From an uncultured Prevotella sp. (GTDB taxonomy: Bacteria; Bacteroidota; Bacteroidia; Bacteroidales; Bacteroidaceae): a stretch of DNA of 18,083 nucleotides. The stretch's first letter is position 1, and every line of letters begins with the position of its first letter. The position numbers and the translations under genes were made by a program. The DNA is taken from the NCBI GenBank assembly GCA_946623195.1, contig CAMOQW010000036.1:1-18083 (forward strand). Reading direction: 5' to 3'. The notes beneath the pieces were generated by a model that saw nothing but the letters and a program-made list of their open reading frames with translations, searched no databases and had not been told where the DNA came from. Of the stretch, positions 1-7,744 are shown in pieces.

Positions 1-129
1 GGCATTAGCTACGGTTTTGGTTCCAACTCCGACATCGTCAATGGTTTCGGCGGTGCCCTGCGCTGCTTTGCCGAACTGGGTATCGGCGAGCAGGGTATGG
101 CGCTGTTAGGTATCCGTTATAAGTTCTAA
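1..129 (+). CDS. C-terminal end of an outer-membrane beta-barrel-like protein (partial)
   Basis: Only the last 42 codons are in the window; the reading frame is open from base 1 to a TAA at 127-129. The residues alternate polar and hydrophobic around glycines and aromatics (starting GISYGFGSNSD) and end in LLGIRYKF. A terminal phenylalanine after alternating residues is the usual last strand of an outer-membrane beta-barrel, recognised by the BAM machinery. This is an inference from the tail alone, so the family cannot be named. rnhA starts 5 bases after the stop, so the two are probably on one transcript. Confidence 0.55.
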   Translation, partial: GISYGFGSNSDIVNGFGGALRCFAELGIGEQGMALLGIRYKF

Positions 130-134
130 AGACA

Positions 135-602
135 GTGACCTCCGTACAGAATCCTCCCGACTATCGCAACGACACCGTGCTGCCCTTGCCGCTTGAGGTA
201 AGGGCTGACGCATGGGCCGTGGATGCTGCCTGCTCCGGCAACCCGGGCCCCATGGAATATCAGGGCATCGACTTGGCCACCGGGCAGCGCGTCTTCCACT
301 TCGGACCCATGAAGGGGACAAACAATATTGGCGAGTTTCTGGCCATCGTCCATGCCCTGGCTCTCTTGCAGCAACAGGGCTTACACCAAAAGACCATCTA
401 CAGCGACTCCTACAACGCTATCCTATGGGTCAGCAAGCGGAAGTGCAAGACCAAACTGGAACGAACACCACAGACGGAAGCGCTCTATCAGATTATCCAG
501 CGTGCCGAGCGGTGGCTACAGACGCACACCTGGCAAAACCCCATCATCAAATGGGAGACGCAGAAGTGGGGGGAGGTGCCGGCTGACTTCGGACGTAAGT
601 AA
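135..602 (+). CDS. rnhA: Ribonuclease HI
   Basis: Removes RNA from RNA-DNA hybrids in the cytoplasm (R-loops, replication primers). The 155-residue protein has the RNase H core and the four acidic metal ligands in order: D30 in AVDAACSGNPG, E67 in GTNNIGEFLA, D91 in IYSDSYNAI, and D151 in the closing PADFGRK. The sequence WETQKWGEVPADFGRK is typical of the Bacteroidetes family. It lacks the N-terminal viroplasmin-like domain found in many longer Bacteroidetes RNases H. The start is a GTG only 5 bases after the preceding stop; no in-frame ATG lies nearby, and the first 25 residues are not conserved-looking, so the exact start is less certain than the family. The last 56 bases overlap the end of convergent ribD, and the shared part encodes the catalytic end of this protein. 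Confidence 0.93.
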   Translation: MTSVQNPPDYRNDTVLPLPLEVRADAWAVDAACSGNPGPMEYQGIDLATGQRVFHFGPMKGTNNIGEFLAIVHALALLQQQGLHQKTIYSDSYNAILWVSKRKCKTKLERTPQTEALYQIIQRAERWLQTHTWQNPIIKWETQKWGEVPADFGRK

Positions 603-1503
603 CCACTGTGTTGCCGTCATATTCCACCTTATTATATAATATAACGTCTGCTGGCAACTGCGGGGCGCGGGTTCCGTCGGCAACCGTCAGTGCTCCTGTT
701 TCCACACGGATTTCGTCCCACAGACCGGCAGCGATGAAGGCCTCGTGGGTCTGGCGACCACCTTCGACAATCAGCGACTGAATGCCCTGCTGGTAGAGGT
801 CGCCTATCAGCTGTGGCAGGGGACGCTGCCGGGTTAGCACCAGGCGCTTGGGACTAGGTCCGTGCCAGTGGCGCACGTCCAAACGGGGGTGTTCGCGGTC
901 GTGTGTAGTATGCCCTACCAGAATGGCGTCCTCTTCCGAACGCAATTGGTGGTTGAGCATTTGGGTCTGCTCGTTGGAAATCTGTAACTGCTGGAAGTGG
1001 TCGTCAATAAAGCCATTGACCGTCTGTGCCCATTTCAGGATGATGTAGGGACGCTGCTTTGAGTGGTAGGTGAAGAAGCGACGGTTCAACCACCGGCACT
1101 CCTGTTCCAGCACACCAACAGTGACTTCGATGCCTGCCTCGCGAAGCATCCGGATGCCTCGGCCGTGCACCTGGGCAAAGGGGTCCATGGTGCCTACCAC
1201 CACCCTCCGCACGCCTTTCCTGATAATCAGTTCCGCGCAGGGCGGCGTCTTGCCATAGTGTGCACAGGGCTCCAGCGAGACATAGAGGGTTGACTCGGGC
1301 AACAGGCGCTCGTCATTGACAGAGACTGATGCAAAAGCATTCACCTCTGCGTGACCCTCGCCGCAACGCACATGATAGCCCTCTCCGATGATGCGCCCTT
1401 CAGCCACGATGACGGCACCCACCATGGGGTTGGGGCGTGCTCCCAGAATGCCATTGGCGGCCAACTGCAAGCAGCGGTGCATGTATTTTTCGTCTTTTTC
1501 CAT
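547..1503 (-). CDS. ribD: Bifunctional riboflavin biosynthesis deaminase/reductase RibD
   Basis: Catalyses two successive steps of riboflavin synthesis: deamination of the pyrimidine made by GTP cyclohydrolase II, then NADPH-dependent reduction of its ribosyl chain. The N-terminal deaminase domain (about 1-145) has the zinc site H51-A-E53 plus C80 and C89 in SLEPCAHYGKTPPCAELI. The reductase domain (about 150-300) starts at RPYIILKWAQTVNGFI and includes SLIVEGGRQTHEAFIAAGLWDEI. At 318 residues it is a little shorter than the usual 340-370, the shortening being in the middle of the reductase half. The last dozen residues (QPAPPPTSASPI) are low-complexity and come from the antisense of the rnhA end, so they look like a read-through tail. 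The start ATG at 1503 is 58 bases from divergent prmC. No TAnnTTTG promoter was seen on this strand. Confidence 0.95.
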   Translation of the reverse strand: MEKDEKYMHRCLQLAANGILGARPNPMVGAVIVAEGRIIGEGYHVRCGEGHAEVNAFASVSVNDERLLPESTLYVSLEPCAHYGKTPPCAELIIRKGVRRVVVGTMDPFAQVHGRGIRMLREAGIEVTVGVLEQECRWLNRRFFTYHSKQRPYIILKWAQTVNGFIDDHFQQLQISNEQTQMLNHQLRSEEDAILVGHTTHDREHPRLDVRHWHGPSPKRLVLTRQRPLPQLIGDLYQQGIQSLIVEGGRQTHEAFIAAGLWDEIRVETGALTVADGTRAPQLPADVILYNKVEYDGNTVVTYVRSQPAPPPTSASPI

Positions 1504-1516
1504 ATCTTTTTTTACG

Positions 1517-1541
1517 TTTCACTTTTCACTTTTCACTTTTC
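1517..1541. repeat. Heptamer tandem repeat TTTCACT x3.6
   Basis: Three perfect copies of TTTCACT (1517-1537) and a partial fourth fill the spacer between divergent ribD and prmC, just upstream of the prmC -7 box. The period is exactly 7. It occupies the place where a -33 element for prmC would be expected, and no TTG is found there. Confidence 0.85.
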
Positions 1542-1545
1542 TTCG

Positions 1546-1553
1546 TACCTTTG
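1546..1553 (+). promoter_or_regulatory. -7 box TACCTTTG for prmC
   Basis: Exact match to the Bacteroidetes TAnnTTTG -7 element. It ends 8 bases before the prmC ATG at 1562. With transcription starting a few bases after the box, the mRNA would have almost no 5' leader. No convincing -33 TTG is present; that position is heptamer repeat. Confidence 0.6.
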
Positions 1554-1561
1554 CGGTTGCT

Positions 1562-2401
1562 ATGAACTATCAGGAACTTTGGCACCATCTGGCGCAGGTG
1601 TACGACGACGGTGAGGCGAAAGCCATAGCCCGCATGGTCTATGAGAAGCGCTTCGGACTGACGCTGTCGGACATTTACCTCGGCAAAGATACGCAATTAT
1701 CTGCAAACGACCAAGCAGAACTGGCAGAAATCGCACGCCGACTGCTGCGGCAGGAACCGGTACAGTATGTGTTGGGCGAGGCGGACTTCTGTGGGCGTCC
1801 GTTCATGGTCAGTCCCGCCGTGCTGATTCCAAGACCGGAAACCGAGGAACTGTGCCGTTGGATTATATCAGGGGCAGGCGTTGGCCGGTCAGAGCCGAAG
1901 GCCATCCTCGACATCGGTACCGGCAGTGGTTGCATAGCCGTCACGCTGGCTGCTTCCCTGCCCGACGTTCAAGTTGCAGCGTGGGACATCTCGGAAGAAG
2001 CACTGCAGGTGGCTCATGAAAATGCTCGGCGCAATCACGTCAGTGTGTCGTTTGAACGGGTGGACATCCTTCATCGAGACAAAGACAACAGGCGGTGGGA
2101 CCTCATCGTCAGCAATCCACCCTATATCTGTAGCAGGGAGCGCAAGGAGATGGGCGAAAATGTGTTGAGCCATGAACCCCACACGGCTCTCTTCGTGCCT
2201 GACGATGACCCGCTACTGTTCTATCGCGCCATTGCCTGGTACGGGCAGACAGCCTTGCGCGAGGGCGGCAGCCTGTATTTTGAAATCAACCCCCTCTACG
2301 CCACCGACCTGACGAAGTTGTTAACAGCGATGCCCTATCACGACATCGAAATCAAAACCGACGAATACGGCAAAAACAGAATGTTAAGAGCAAGACGATG
2401 A
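1562..2401 (+). CDS. prmC: Peptide chain release factor glutamine methyltransferase PrmC
   Basis: Methylates the glutamine of the GGQ motif in release factors RF1/RF2, using S-adenosylmethionine. The 279-residue form has the N-terminal helical substrate-binding domain (1-75), the signature VLIPRPETEEL (88-97), the SAM loop DIGTGSGCIA (117-126) and the catalytic NPPY (185-188). The frame stays open upstream to 1388, but the stretch before 1562 is antisense ribD and spacer. ATG 1562 directly follows a TACCTTTG box and gives the family's usual length, so this start is chosen. The stop shares bases with the recX start (ATGA), which implies translational coupling. Confidence 0.95.
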   Translation: MNYQELWHHLAQVYDDGEAKAIARMVYEKRFGLTLSDIYLGKDTQLSANDQAELAEIARRLLRQEPVQYVLGEADFCGRPFMVSPAVLIPRPETEELCRWIISGAGVGRSEPKAILDIGTGSGCIAVTLAASLPDVQVAAWDISEEALQVAHENARRNHVSVSFERVDILHRDKDNRRWDLIVSNPPYICSRERKEMGENVLSHEPHTALFVPDDDPLLFYRAIAWYGQTALREGGSLYFEINPLYATDLTKLLTAMPYHDIEIKTDEYGKNRMLRARR

Positions 2402-2892
2402 AACAAAAGACAGAACAAGATGCCTTCCTGACCCTGGCAGCACTCTGCGCACAGGCGGAGCACTGCCAATATGAGATGCTGGAGAAAATGCGACGCTGGG
2501 AACTGTCGGAGGATGCACAAGCGCGCGTGATGGAAAGACTGACCAAGGAACGCTATATAGATGACGAACGCTTCGCCCGTGCCTTCGTCAAGGACAAGAT
2601 ACGCTACAACAAATGGGGCCGCCGGAAGGTGCAGCAGGCGCTTTGGCAGAAGCATGTCAGCGACGACATTCAGCAGCGGGTTCTTGACGAAATCGACGAA
2701 GACGAATACCTCAGCGTGTTGCGACCTTTACTCAAACAGAAACGGAAGACGGTGAAGGCAGAGAACGACTACGAACTGAACCGGAAACTGGCACGCTTTG
2801 CATTGAGTCGTGGCTTCACTTTCGACATCATCCGGCAGTGTCTGGATGTGGAAGACTTAGAAGAAGAGGATGAAGGGACTCTGGTGGACTAA
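2398..2892 (+). CDS. recX: Regulatory protein RecX
   Basis: RecX proteins bind RecA filaments and limit RecA recombinase and coprotease activity. The 164-residue product is all-helical and highly charged. It has the family's core sequence LTKERYIDDERFARAFVKDK followed by NKWGRRKVQQAL (about residues 46-80), and further three-helix repeats up to the acidic tail (DVEDLEEEDEG). Its ATG overlaps the prmC TGA by 4 bases, and comF starts inside its last 23 bases. The three are therefore one operon driven from the promoter in front of prmC. recA is not in the window. Confidence 0.9.
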   Translation: MKQKTEQDAFLTLAALCAQAEHCQYEMLEKMRRWELSEDAQARVMERLTKERYIDDERFARAFVKDKIRYNKWGRRKVQQALWQKHVSDDIQQRVLDEIDEDEYLSVLRPLLKQKRKTVKAENDYELNRKLARFALSRGFTFDIIRQCLDVEDLEEEDEGTLVD

Positions 2893-3568
2893 AATACTCG
2901 ATTTCATCGCGCCACGCCAGTGTGTGGTCTGCGGGAAACGGTTGATGCCTTCAGAACGAACGCTCTGTTCGCCCTGTATGCTCCAACTGCCGCGCACCAT
3001 GTTCCAGTTTACGGCTGACGACAATCCCATGGTTCAGCTCTTCTGGCACCTCACCCCCATCTGTCGTGCTGCCGCACTCATCTACTACGAGCCCCACTCT
3101 GAGATGGCACAGATTGTTTACGACCTGAAATATCACGACCGCCCGGACATTGGGGAGGACATGGGGCGTCTGATGGCCAACGAGGTGCAGATGGCCGGAT
3201 TTTTGGATGGAATCGATGTCTTGTTGCCTGTTCCTCTCAGCCGCAAGCGTCTGCGTCAGCGTGGCTATAACCAGAGCCAGTGCCTTGCCCAAGGTGTCAG
3301 CGACATCACAGGCATACCCTTGGTGACTCATGCCGTCAGCCGCAAGCACTTCAAGCAAAGCCAGACGCAACTCAACAGGCGAGAACGTCAGGAGAACGTG
3401 GCCGACATGTTTCGGGTCGACGATGACACAGTGTTGAAAAACAAGCATGTCCTCTTGATAGACGACGTCTGCACCACCGGTTCCACTCTCATCGCCCTTT
3501 CCGATGTCATCTGCCACATAGAAGGTGTCCGGCTCAGCGTACTTACCTTTGGATTCACCAAGAAATGA
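2870..3568 (+). CDS. comF: ComF family protein (phosphoribosyltransferase-like)
   Basis: 232 residues with the two-part ComF layout. An N-terminal zinc-ribbon has C18-x2-C21 and C33-x2-C36. A type I phosphoribosyltransferase fold follows, with the PRPP loop VLLIDDVCTTGST (194-206) and the family motif VPLSRKRLRQRGYNQS (121-136). In naturally competent bacteria ComF (GntX in E. coli) is needed for DNA uptake; its biochemical reaction is not settled. The start overlaps recX by 23 bases, so it is probably coupled to it. Pairing a RecA modulator with a DNA-uptake protein suggests a shared DNA-processing role, but this is inference from position. Confidence 0.9.
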   Translation: MKGLWWTKILDFIAPRQCVVCGKRLMPSERTLCSPCMLQLPRTMFQFTADDNPMVQLFWHLTPICRAAALIYYEPHSEMAQIVYDLKYHDRPDIGEDMGRLMANEVQMAGFLDGIDVLLPVPLSRKRLRQRGYNQSQCLAQGVSDITGIPLVTHAVSRKHFKQSQTQLNRRERQENVADMFRVDDDTVLKNKHVLLIDDVCTTGSTLIALSDVICHIEGVRLSVLTFGFTKK

Positions 3569-3639
3569 TTCTCGGTGCCGGCTATCACCTGCTGAACCGC
3601 GACGAGGTGACTCAGATTCTGATAGAGGGCGTGTGGTGA
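3565..3639 (+). CDS. Possible 24-residue ORF coupled to comF
   Basis: The ATG at 3565 overlaps the comF stop (ATGA) and opens a frame encoding MILGAGYHLLNRDEVTQILI and four more residues before TGA at 3637-3639. It has no recognisable family. The ATGA junction is the same as between prmC and recX, which is the only argument that it is translated. It could also be the relic of a longer gene, since the sequence looks like ordinary globular protein. Confidence 0.25.
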   Translation: MILGAGYHLLNRDEVTQILIEGVW

Positions 3640-3709
3640 ATGCAACCGATTGCGCAGCCTGCTTGTGAAGATGAAAGCCCTTATTGTTACATGCTATTGA
3701 TAAAATGAC

Positions 3710-3717
3710 TATCTTTG
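3710..3717 (+). promoter_or_regulatory. -7 box TATCTTTG for the amylase gene
   Basis: Exact TAnnTTTG match 24 bases before the amylase ATG. The nearest TTG upstream (3684-3686) is 23 bases away, slightly more than the usual 19-21, so the -33 element is weak. Confidence 0.6.
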
Positions 3718-3741
3718 CAACATCGAAACTAACATAACTTA

Positions 3742-5535
3742 ATGGATATGAAACGGATTTTTACTTCACTGGTGGTGCTGCTGGCCTCGTTGCCGATGCT
3801 GGCACAGGGTTGGCCTTCGGAGTATGGGGGCGTCATGCTGCAGGGATTCTATTGGGACGGTTATGCCGATGCCCAGTGGACAAGACTTGAAAAGCAGGTC
3901 GACAATCTGGCTACCACTTTCAATCTTGTATGGATACCTCAGAGTGCCTATTGCGGTGGTCAGTCGATGGGCTACGACGATCTCTATTGGTTTCCAGGAC
4001 ATTACGACAGCTCGTTCGGCACGGAGACGGAACTGCGGTCGATGATCAGTACCTTCAAGGCGAAGGGCATTGGCACGATTGCCGACGTGGTGATTAATCA
4101 CCGCAAAAACGTATCTACATGGACGGACTTCCCCGCAGAGACCTATAAGGGCGTTACCTATCAACTCACTTACAACGACATCTGCTCCAACGATGAGGCC
4201 GCAAAAAATGGTCAGAAGGTAGGGCCTAACGTGGATACCGGTGAAGGCTGGGACGGCATGCGCGACCTGGACCATAAGAGCGAGAATGTGCAAGAGAATG
4301 TCAAGGCCTATCTGAAGATGCTGTTGGAGGATCTTGGCTATGCAGGTTTCCGCTACGACATGGTGAAAGGCTATAGTGGCTCGTTCACCAAGATATATAA
4401 TGAGGATGCCAAGCCGCAGTTCTCGGTGGGTGAGTGCTGGGACGGTTCCAACACCATCAAGAATTGGATTGATGCTACCGGCAAGACCAGCGCGGCCTTT
4501 GACTTCCAGTTCCGTTATACGGTGCGCAATGCTGCCAACAATGGCGACTGGAGCAAGCTGGGTGCTCAGAATGACGGCAACTGGCCGCTGGTGAGCAGCT
4601 ATTTCAACAGTGGAAGCTACCGCCAGTATGCTGTGACCTTCGTGGAGAATCACGACACGGAGTACCGTTCGGCCACGGCTCAGCAGGACCCGCTCCGCAA
4701 GGATACCCTGGCTGCCAATGCCTATCTGCTGGCCATGCCGGGCACGCCCTGTGTGTTCCTGAAGCATTGGCAGGCTTACAAGCAGGAGATTGCCAACATG
4801 GTGGCGGTCCGTAAGGCGGTGGGTATCACTAATGTGAGCCGTCCTATCCAGATGGCTACCAATAAGGACTATTATGCCGTACAGGTGGTAGGGAGCGACA
4901 ACAAGAAACTGCTTTGTGTGGTTGGCAGCAAAATTTCTGCCTACACACCGGCTGCTGCCTGGAAGAAGGTGATCAGCGGCTACCACTATGCCTACTATGT
5001 GCAGGGAATAGAACCCGATGCCATCACCTTGCCCGAACTGAAGGAGGATGAGCACCCGCAGGATGGCATCTACGACGGCGTTCCGTCGTTCTGTACAGTC
5101 GGCGAGGGTGAAATCTGTGCATTCTTCGAGGCTCCTACCACGTGGGGTAGTCAGATTTTCACCTGGGCCTGGATGAAAGGCGGCGACGGTAAGGACTATG
5201 TGGATACCAGCTGGCCGGGAGCGCCTGCTACGCAGATTGGTATTGCCGACAATGGCAACAAGGTGTTTAAGTGGGTGTCTGCCAAGACCACGGCCCCCGA
5301 CTACATCATCTTCAGTGGCGGTGGCAGCCAGACTGCCGACCTCACCTTCGTGAATGGCGGTTACTATACCAAAGACGGCAAGCAGGACGTAGTGACAGGC
5401 ATTGAGGCAGTCACTGTCAGCCAACCGTCTGCGGCCAATGCCCGGTGGTACGACCTACAAGGTCGCAGGTTGGACGGACAGCCAACGACGAAAGGCTTGT
5501 ATATCCGGAATGGTAAGAAGGTCATCAGACCATAA
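3742..5535 (+). CDS. Secreted GH13 alpha-amylase with CBM26-like starch-binding module
   Basis: Hydrolyses alpha-1,4 glucan links in starch or glycogen. A signal peptide (MKRIFTSLVVLLASLPMLA, after a possible two-codon extension) directs export. The TIM barrel shows all four GH13 regions: DVVINH (115-120), GFRYDMVKG with nucleophile D206, VGECWDG with acid/base E231, and FVENHDTE with D305. After a beta domain, residues 458-545 (FFEAPTTWGSQIFTWAW...TSWPGAPATQIG) resemble a family 26 starch-binding module. The final 45 residues end in YDLQGRRL, KGLYIRNGKKVI and RP, a tail common on Prevotella secreted proteins; a sorting or attachment role is inference. The second ATG (3748) is an equally good start. 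It has its own promoter and terminator and no Sus genes beside it. The 552-codon antisense frame is a shadow. Confidence 0.95.
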   Translation: MDMKRIFTSLVVLLASLPMLAQGWPSEYGGVMLQGFYWDGYADAQWTRLEKQVDNLATTFNLVWIPQSAYCGGQSMGYDDLYWFPGHYDSSFGTETELRSMISTFKAKGIGTIADVVINHRKNVSTWTDFPAETYKGVTYQLTYNDICSNDEAAKNGQKVGPNVDTGEGWDGMRDLDHKSENVQENVKAYLKMLLEDLGYAGFRYDMVKGYSGSFTKIYNEDAKPQFSVGECWDGSNTIKNWIDATGKTSAAFDFQFRYTVRNAANNGDWSKLGAQNDGNWPLVSSYFNSGSYRQYAVTFVENHDTEYRSATAQQDPLRKDTLAANAYLLAMPGTPCVFLKHWQAYKQEIANMVAVRKAVGITNVSRPIQMATNKDYYAVQVVGSDNKKLLCVVGSKISAYTPAAAWKKVISGYHYAYYVQGIEPDAITLPELKEDEHPQDGIYDGVPSFCTVGEGEICAFFEAPTTWGSQIFTWAWMKGGDGKDYVDTSWPGAPATQIGIADNGNKVFKWVSAKTTAPDYIIFSGGGSQTADLTFVNGGYYTKDGKQDVVTGIEAVTVSQPSAANARWYDLQGRRLDGQPTTKGLYIRNGKKVIRP

Positions 5536-5547
5536 GAAAAACATCAG

Positions 5548-6336
5548 TCACCGTGCGTCCTGTCGTATGGTGGCTTTTTTTTTGCTTTCCCAAAAGAACT
5601 TGAGGTGCATCATGATGGTAACCAGCCATCCATAGTGTCGGCACATCACGAAGAAGCGTTCCTTCAGCGATTCGCGATGATGCAGCGTGGTAGCTCCTCC
5701 GTCCTCGAAGTCGGCCACCACTTCGTGAGCGTTCACGATGGGCAGTGCAAGTGTTTCGGCTGCCTTCATGATGCGGATGCACCAGTCTACATCGGCAGAG
5801 TAGCGGTAGTGCAAGTCGTAGGACACCTGACGGGCGATGTCCAAACGGGCATAGAATGCCTGATGGCACACCAGCATGCCGTTGCGGAACGAGCGCCACG
5901 ACAGTTTCTCGGGGGGGCGCTTGTCTCGCAGATGCAGGAAATGGCCTGTAGCATCGATGATGGCGGTATCGCCATAGACCACGGCAGGAGTGGAGTCTTT
6001 GCATTTGGTGACGGCATCGGCTACCACTTCCAGCGTCTGAGGCGAGTGCAGGGCATCGCCGGCATTTAGGAACAGGATGTAGTCGCCGGTAGCCTTCCGC
6101 AGCCCTTTGTTCATGGCATCATAGAGTCCGTTGTCGCGCTCTGAGGTAATCACCACCTGATGCCGACTCTTCGTCTGGTAGTTCTTGGCCATTTCCAAAG
6201 TGCCGTCCGTAGAACCGCCGTCAACGATGAGGTGTTCCACCAGTTCGTAGTGCTGGCTGGCTACGCTGTCCAGTGTGCGTTGCAGGCTGCCGGCGGCATT
6301 CCATGTAATGGTAACTATCGAAAAACGTACAGACAT
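5548..6336 (-). CDS. Family 2 glycosyltransferase
   Basis: Transfers a sugar from an activated donor, probably onto a surface polysaccharide; the acceptor cannot be told. The GT-A fold begins at MSVRFSIVTITWNAAGSLQR. It has LIVDGGSTDGTL, ERDNGLYDAMNKGLRKATGD, and the DXD-like region in FLNAGDALH. Further on come GMLVCHQAFYARLD and YSADVDWCIRIMKAAE, typical of the WcaA-like GT2 group. No membrane anchor is visible. The ATG at 6336 is chosen; an in-frame TTG at 6357 would add seven residues encoded by a heptamer repeat. The gene begins 24 bases after the GT4 stop, so the two form an operon. Its last codons overlap the amylase terminator hairpin. Confidence 0.9.
   Translation of the reverse strand: MSVRFSIVTITWNAAGSLQRTLDSVASQHYELVEHLIVDGGSTDGTLEMAKNYQTKSRHQVVITSERDNGLYDAMNKGLRKATGDYILFLNAGDALHSPQTLEVVADAVTKCKDSTPAVVYGDTAIIDATGHFLHLRDKRPPEKLSWRSFRNGMLVCHQAFYARLDIARQVSYDLHYRYSADVDWCIRIMKAAETLALPIVNAHEVVADFEDGGATTLHHRESLKERFFVMCRHYGWLVTIMMHLKFFWESKKKATIRQDAR
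5549..5583 (+). terminator. Intrinsic terminator of the amylase gene, inside the 3' end of the convergent gene
   Basis: A 9-bp stem (CACCGTGCG with CGTATGGTG, two G-T pairs) encloses TCCTGT and is followed by GC and nine T's. It starts 13 bases after the amylase stop. The same bases encode the last residues of the convergent glycosyltransferase, whose lysine run comes from the antisense of the T-tract. Confidence 0.8.
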
Positions 6337-6343
6337 GTCGTTT

Positions 6344-6364
6344 AGTTCAAAGTTCAAAGTTTAA
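6344..6364. repeat. Heptamer tandem repeat AGTTCAA x3 between glycosyltransferase genes
   Basis: Two perfect copies of AGTTCAA (6344-6357) and a third with one change (AGTTTAA, 6358-6364). It fills the junction between the GT4 stop codon and the GT2 start codon. The period is exactly 7. Confidence 0.8.
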
Positions 6365-7596
6365 CGTTCGTAGACCTCTAGGTACTTCTTTGCTACGCTC
6401 TGCTGTGAGTAGCTGTGAGTAACCTTGCTGATACAGGCCTTGCTGAGCGCCGCGTAGTCTGCTTCGTCCAAAACGTAATGGATGCCATGGGCCAAGTCGG
6501 CAGCCTGTTGGAAATCGGCCACATAGCCCGTTTGCCGGTGGTCTATCATCTCGGGAATGCCGCCCACACGGAATCCCACACAGGGTACTCCGCAGGCCAT
6601 GGCCTCCATCAGCGTATTGGGCAGGTTGTCCTCCAGTGAGGGCAACACGAAGACATCAGCGGCATTATAAACCTCCACCACACGCTTGGGGTCACTCACA
6701 TACCCCAACGGATAGGCTTTCAGCGGCAACTGCTGGGCAACCTCCTCGGCATGGCCCCCTAAGATGGCTATGCTTGTCGTCTGTTGCCAGTCAGGATGCT
6801 GTTGTTCCAAGAGCCTGACAGCCTCTACCAGATAGCTGATGCCCTTGCGAGGGTCGGTGACACGTTGCGAGACGAACAGGATGACACGTCCGTCGGCAGG
6901 CAGTCCCAACAGTCTGCGTGCTGTGGCCTTGTCCTTGGGGCGGAACAGATGGGTGTCGATGGGGTTGGGTATGCTGACGATTTGCTGGCCTTTCAGCAGC
7001 TCACTCTTACGAGCCTGGGTAGCTAGCCACTCACTGCAAGCCACAAAGGTCACCCGCTGACCGCTGAGCATGTTGGCTTTCTTCTGCCAGGTACGTCGCA
7101 CAAGTCCTGATCCAGGCAGCAGCGGGCAGTCGGCACACCGGCTTTGGAACTGCTCGCAGCCCCTTGCGTAGTGGCAGACGGCAGTGGCCGGCCAGATGTC
7201 GTGCATGGTCCATACCACGCGCTTCCCAGACCGTAGGATGCGGCTGATGTCCTGAAGTGATAGCATGCCTTGGTTCACCCAGTGCAGGTGGATGATGTCG
7301 GCATCCTGAAATTCACGTAGCTTCGTGATGTCTGTGCCACAGTTGGCAATGTCTATCTCAAACAAGTGGTTGCAGTGCAGATGCAGGTGTAGCCAGATGA
7401 CCAGTCGTTCCCATAGGAAGTGCCAGCGCGGTCGCCATGTCTGTGGCAGCGTGCTTACCGTCAGTGCATCGCTTTCCTTGTCGCGCACCAGCATCATGGC
7501 TTTCACGCCATTGTTGCAGAGAGCCTCCATCAGACGGCCGGCTGCTACGGCAGCCCCGCCTGTACGCTCGCTGGTGTTTACTATCAGTACCTTCAT
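6361..7596 (-). CDS. Family 4 glycosyltransferase (GT-B fold)
   Basis: Retaining sugar transferase using a nucleotide-sugar donor, likely in polysaccharide or glycan assembly. The 411 residues show the N-terminal Rossmann half beginning MKVLIVNTSERTGGAAVAAG, with IIHLHWVNQGML and WTMHDIWPATAVCHYARGC. A cysteine cluster C-x6-C-x2-C follows (HYARGCEQFQSRCADCPLLP), as seen in a subgroup of these enzymes. The C-terminal donor-binding half has ILFVSQRVTDPRKGISYL and VFVLPSLEDNLPNTLMEAMACGVPCVGF, where the acidic pair contacts the donor. The start ATG 7596 lies 27 bases downstream of a TAACTTTG box. It forms an operon with the downstream GT2 gene. Confidence 0.92.
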   Translation of the reverse strand: MKVLIVNTSERTGGAAVAAGRLMEALCNNGVKAMMLVRDKESDALTVSTLPQTWRPRWHFLWERLVIWLHLHLHCNHLFEIDIANCGTDITKLREFQDADIIHLHWVNQGMLSLQDISRILRSGKRVVWTMHDIWPATAVCHYARGCEQFQSRCADCPLLPGSGLVRRTWQKKANMLSGQRVTFVACSEWLATQARKSELLKGQQIVSIPNPIDTHLFRPKDKATARRLLGLPADGRVILFVSQRVTDPRKGISYLVEAVRLLEQQHPDWQQTTSIAILGGHAEEVAQQLPLKAYPLGYVSDPKRVVEVYNAADVFVLPSLEDNLPNTLMEAMACGVPCVGFRVGGIPEMIDHRQTGYVADFQQAADLAHGIHYVLDEADYAALSKACISKVTHSYSQQSVAKKYLEVYER

Positions 7597-7622
7597 TATA
7601 CCTTATTATTTATTATAGGCTA

Positions 7623-7630
7623 CAAAGTTA
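7623..7630 (-). promoter_or_regulatory. -7 box TAACTTTG for the glycosyltransferase operon
   Basis: Minus-strand TAnnTTTG match 26 bases upstream of the GT4 ATG. No good TTG is found at the -33 position. Confidence 0.5.
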
Positions 7631-7693
7631 GTAAATAATCCCATTATCGGAGTGCCTTTTTTAGTTAAAATCTGTTGTTTTCGTACACAGCAC

Positions 7694-7707
7694 TTGATTT
7701 ATGTCAA
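7694..7707. promoter_or_regulatory. FNR/CRP-like palindrome TTGA-N6-TCAA
   Basis: TTGATTTATGTCAA fits the half-site pattern of CRP/FNR-family operators, flanked by C and G that extend the dyad. It is centred about 80 bases upstream of the predicted start of the structured RNA, an upstream-activator position. It also lies inside a wider 8-bp inverted repeat (AGTGCCTT 7651-7658, AAGGCACT 7712-7719), so it may instead be a hairpin at the end of an unseen transcript. Confidence 0.25.
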
Positions 7708-7744
7708 GAACAAGGCACTTTTTTGAGGAAAAGAGGCGAAAAGT

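Noticed and set aside
1388..1561. Longer start of prmC at 1388
   Set aside because: The extra 58 residues are antisense ribD and heptamer repeat and precede the TACCTTTG box.
3766..5424. 552-codon open frame antisense to the amylase gene
   Set aside because: It mirrors the amylase frame through its codon bias, has no domain pattern and no promoter, and the amylase motifs on the other strand are complete.
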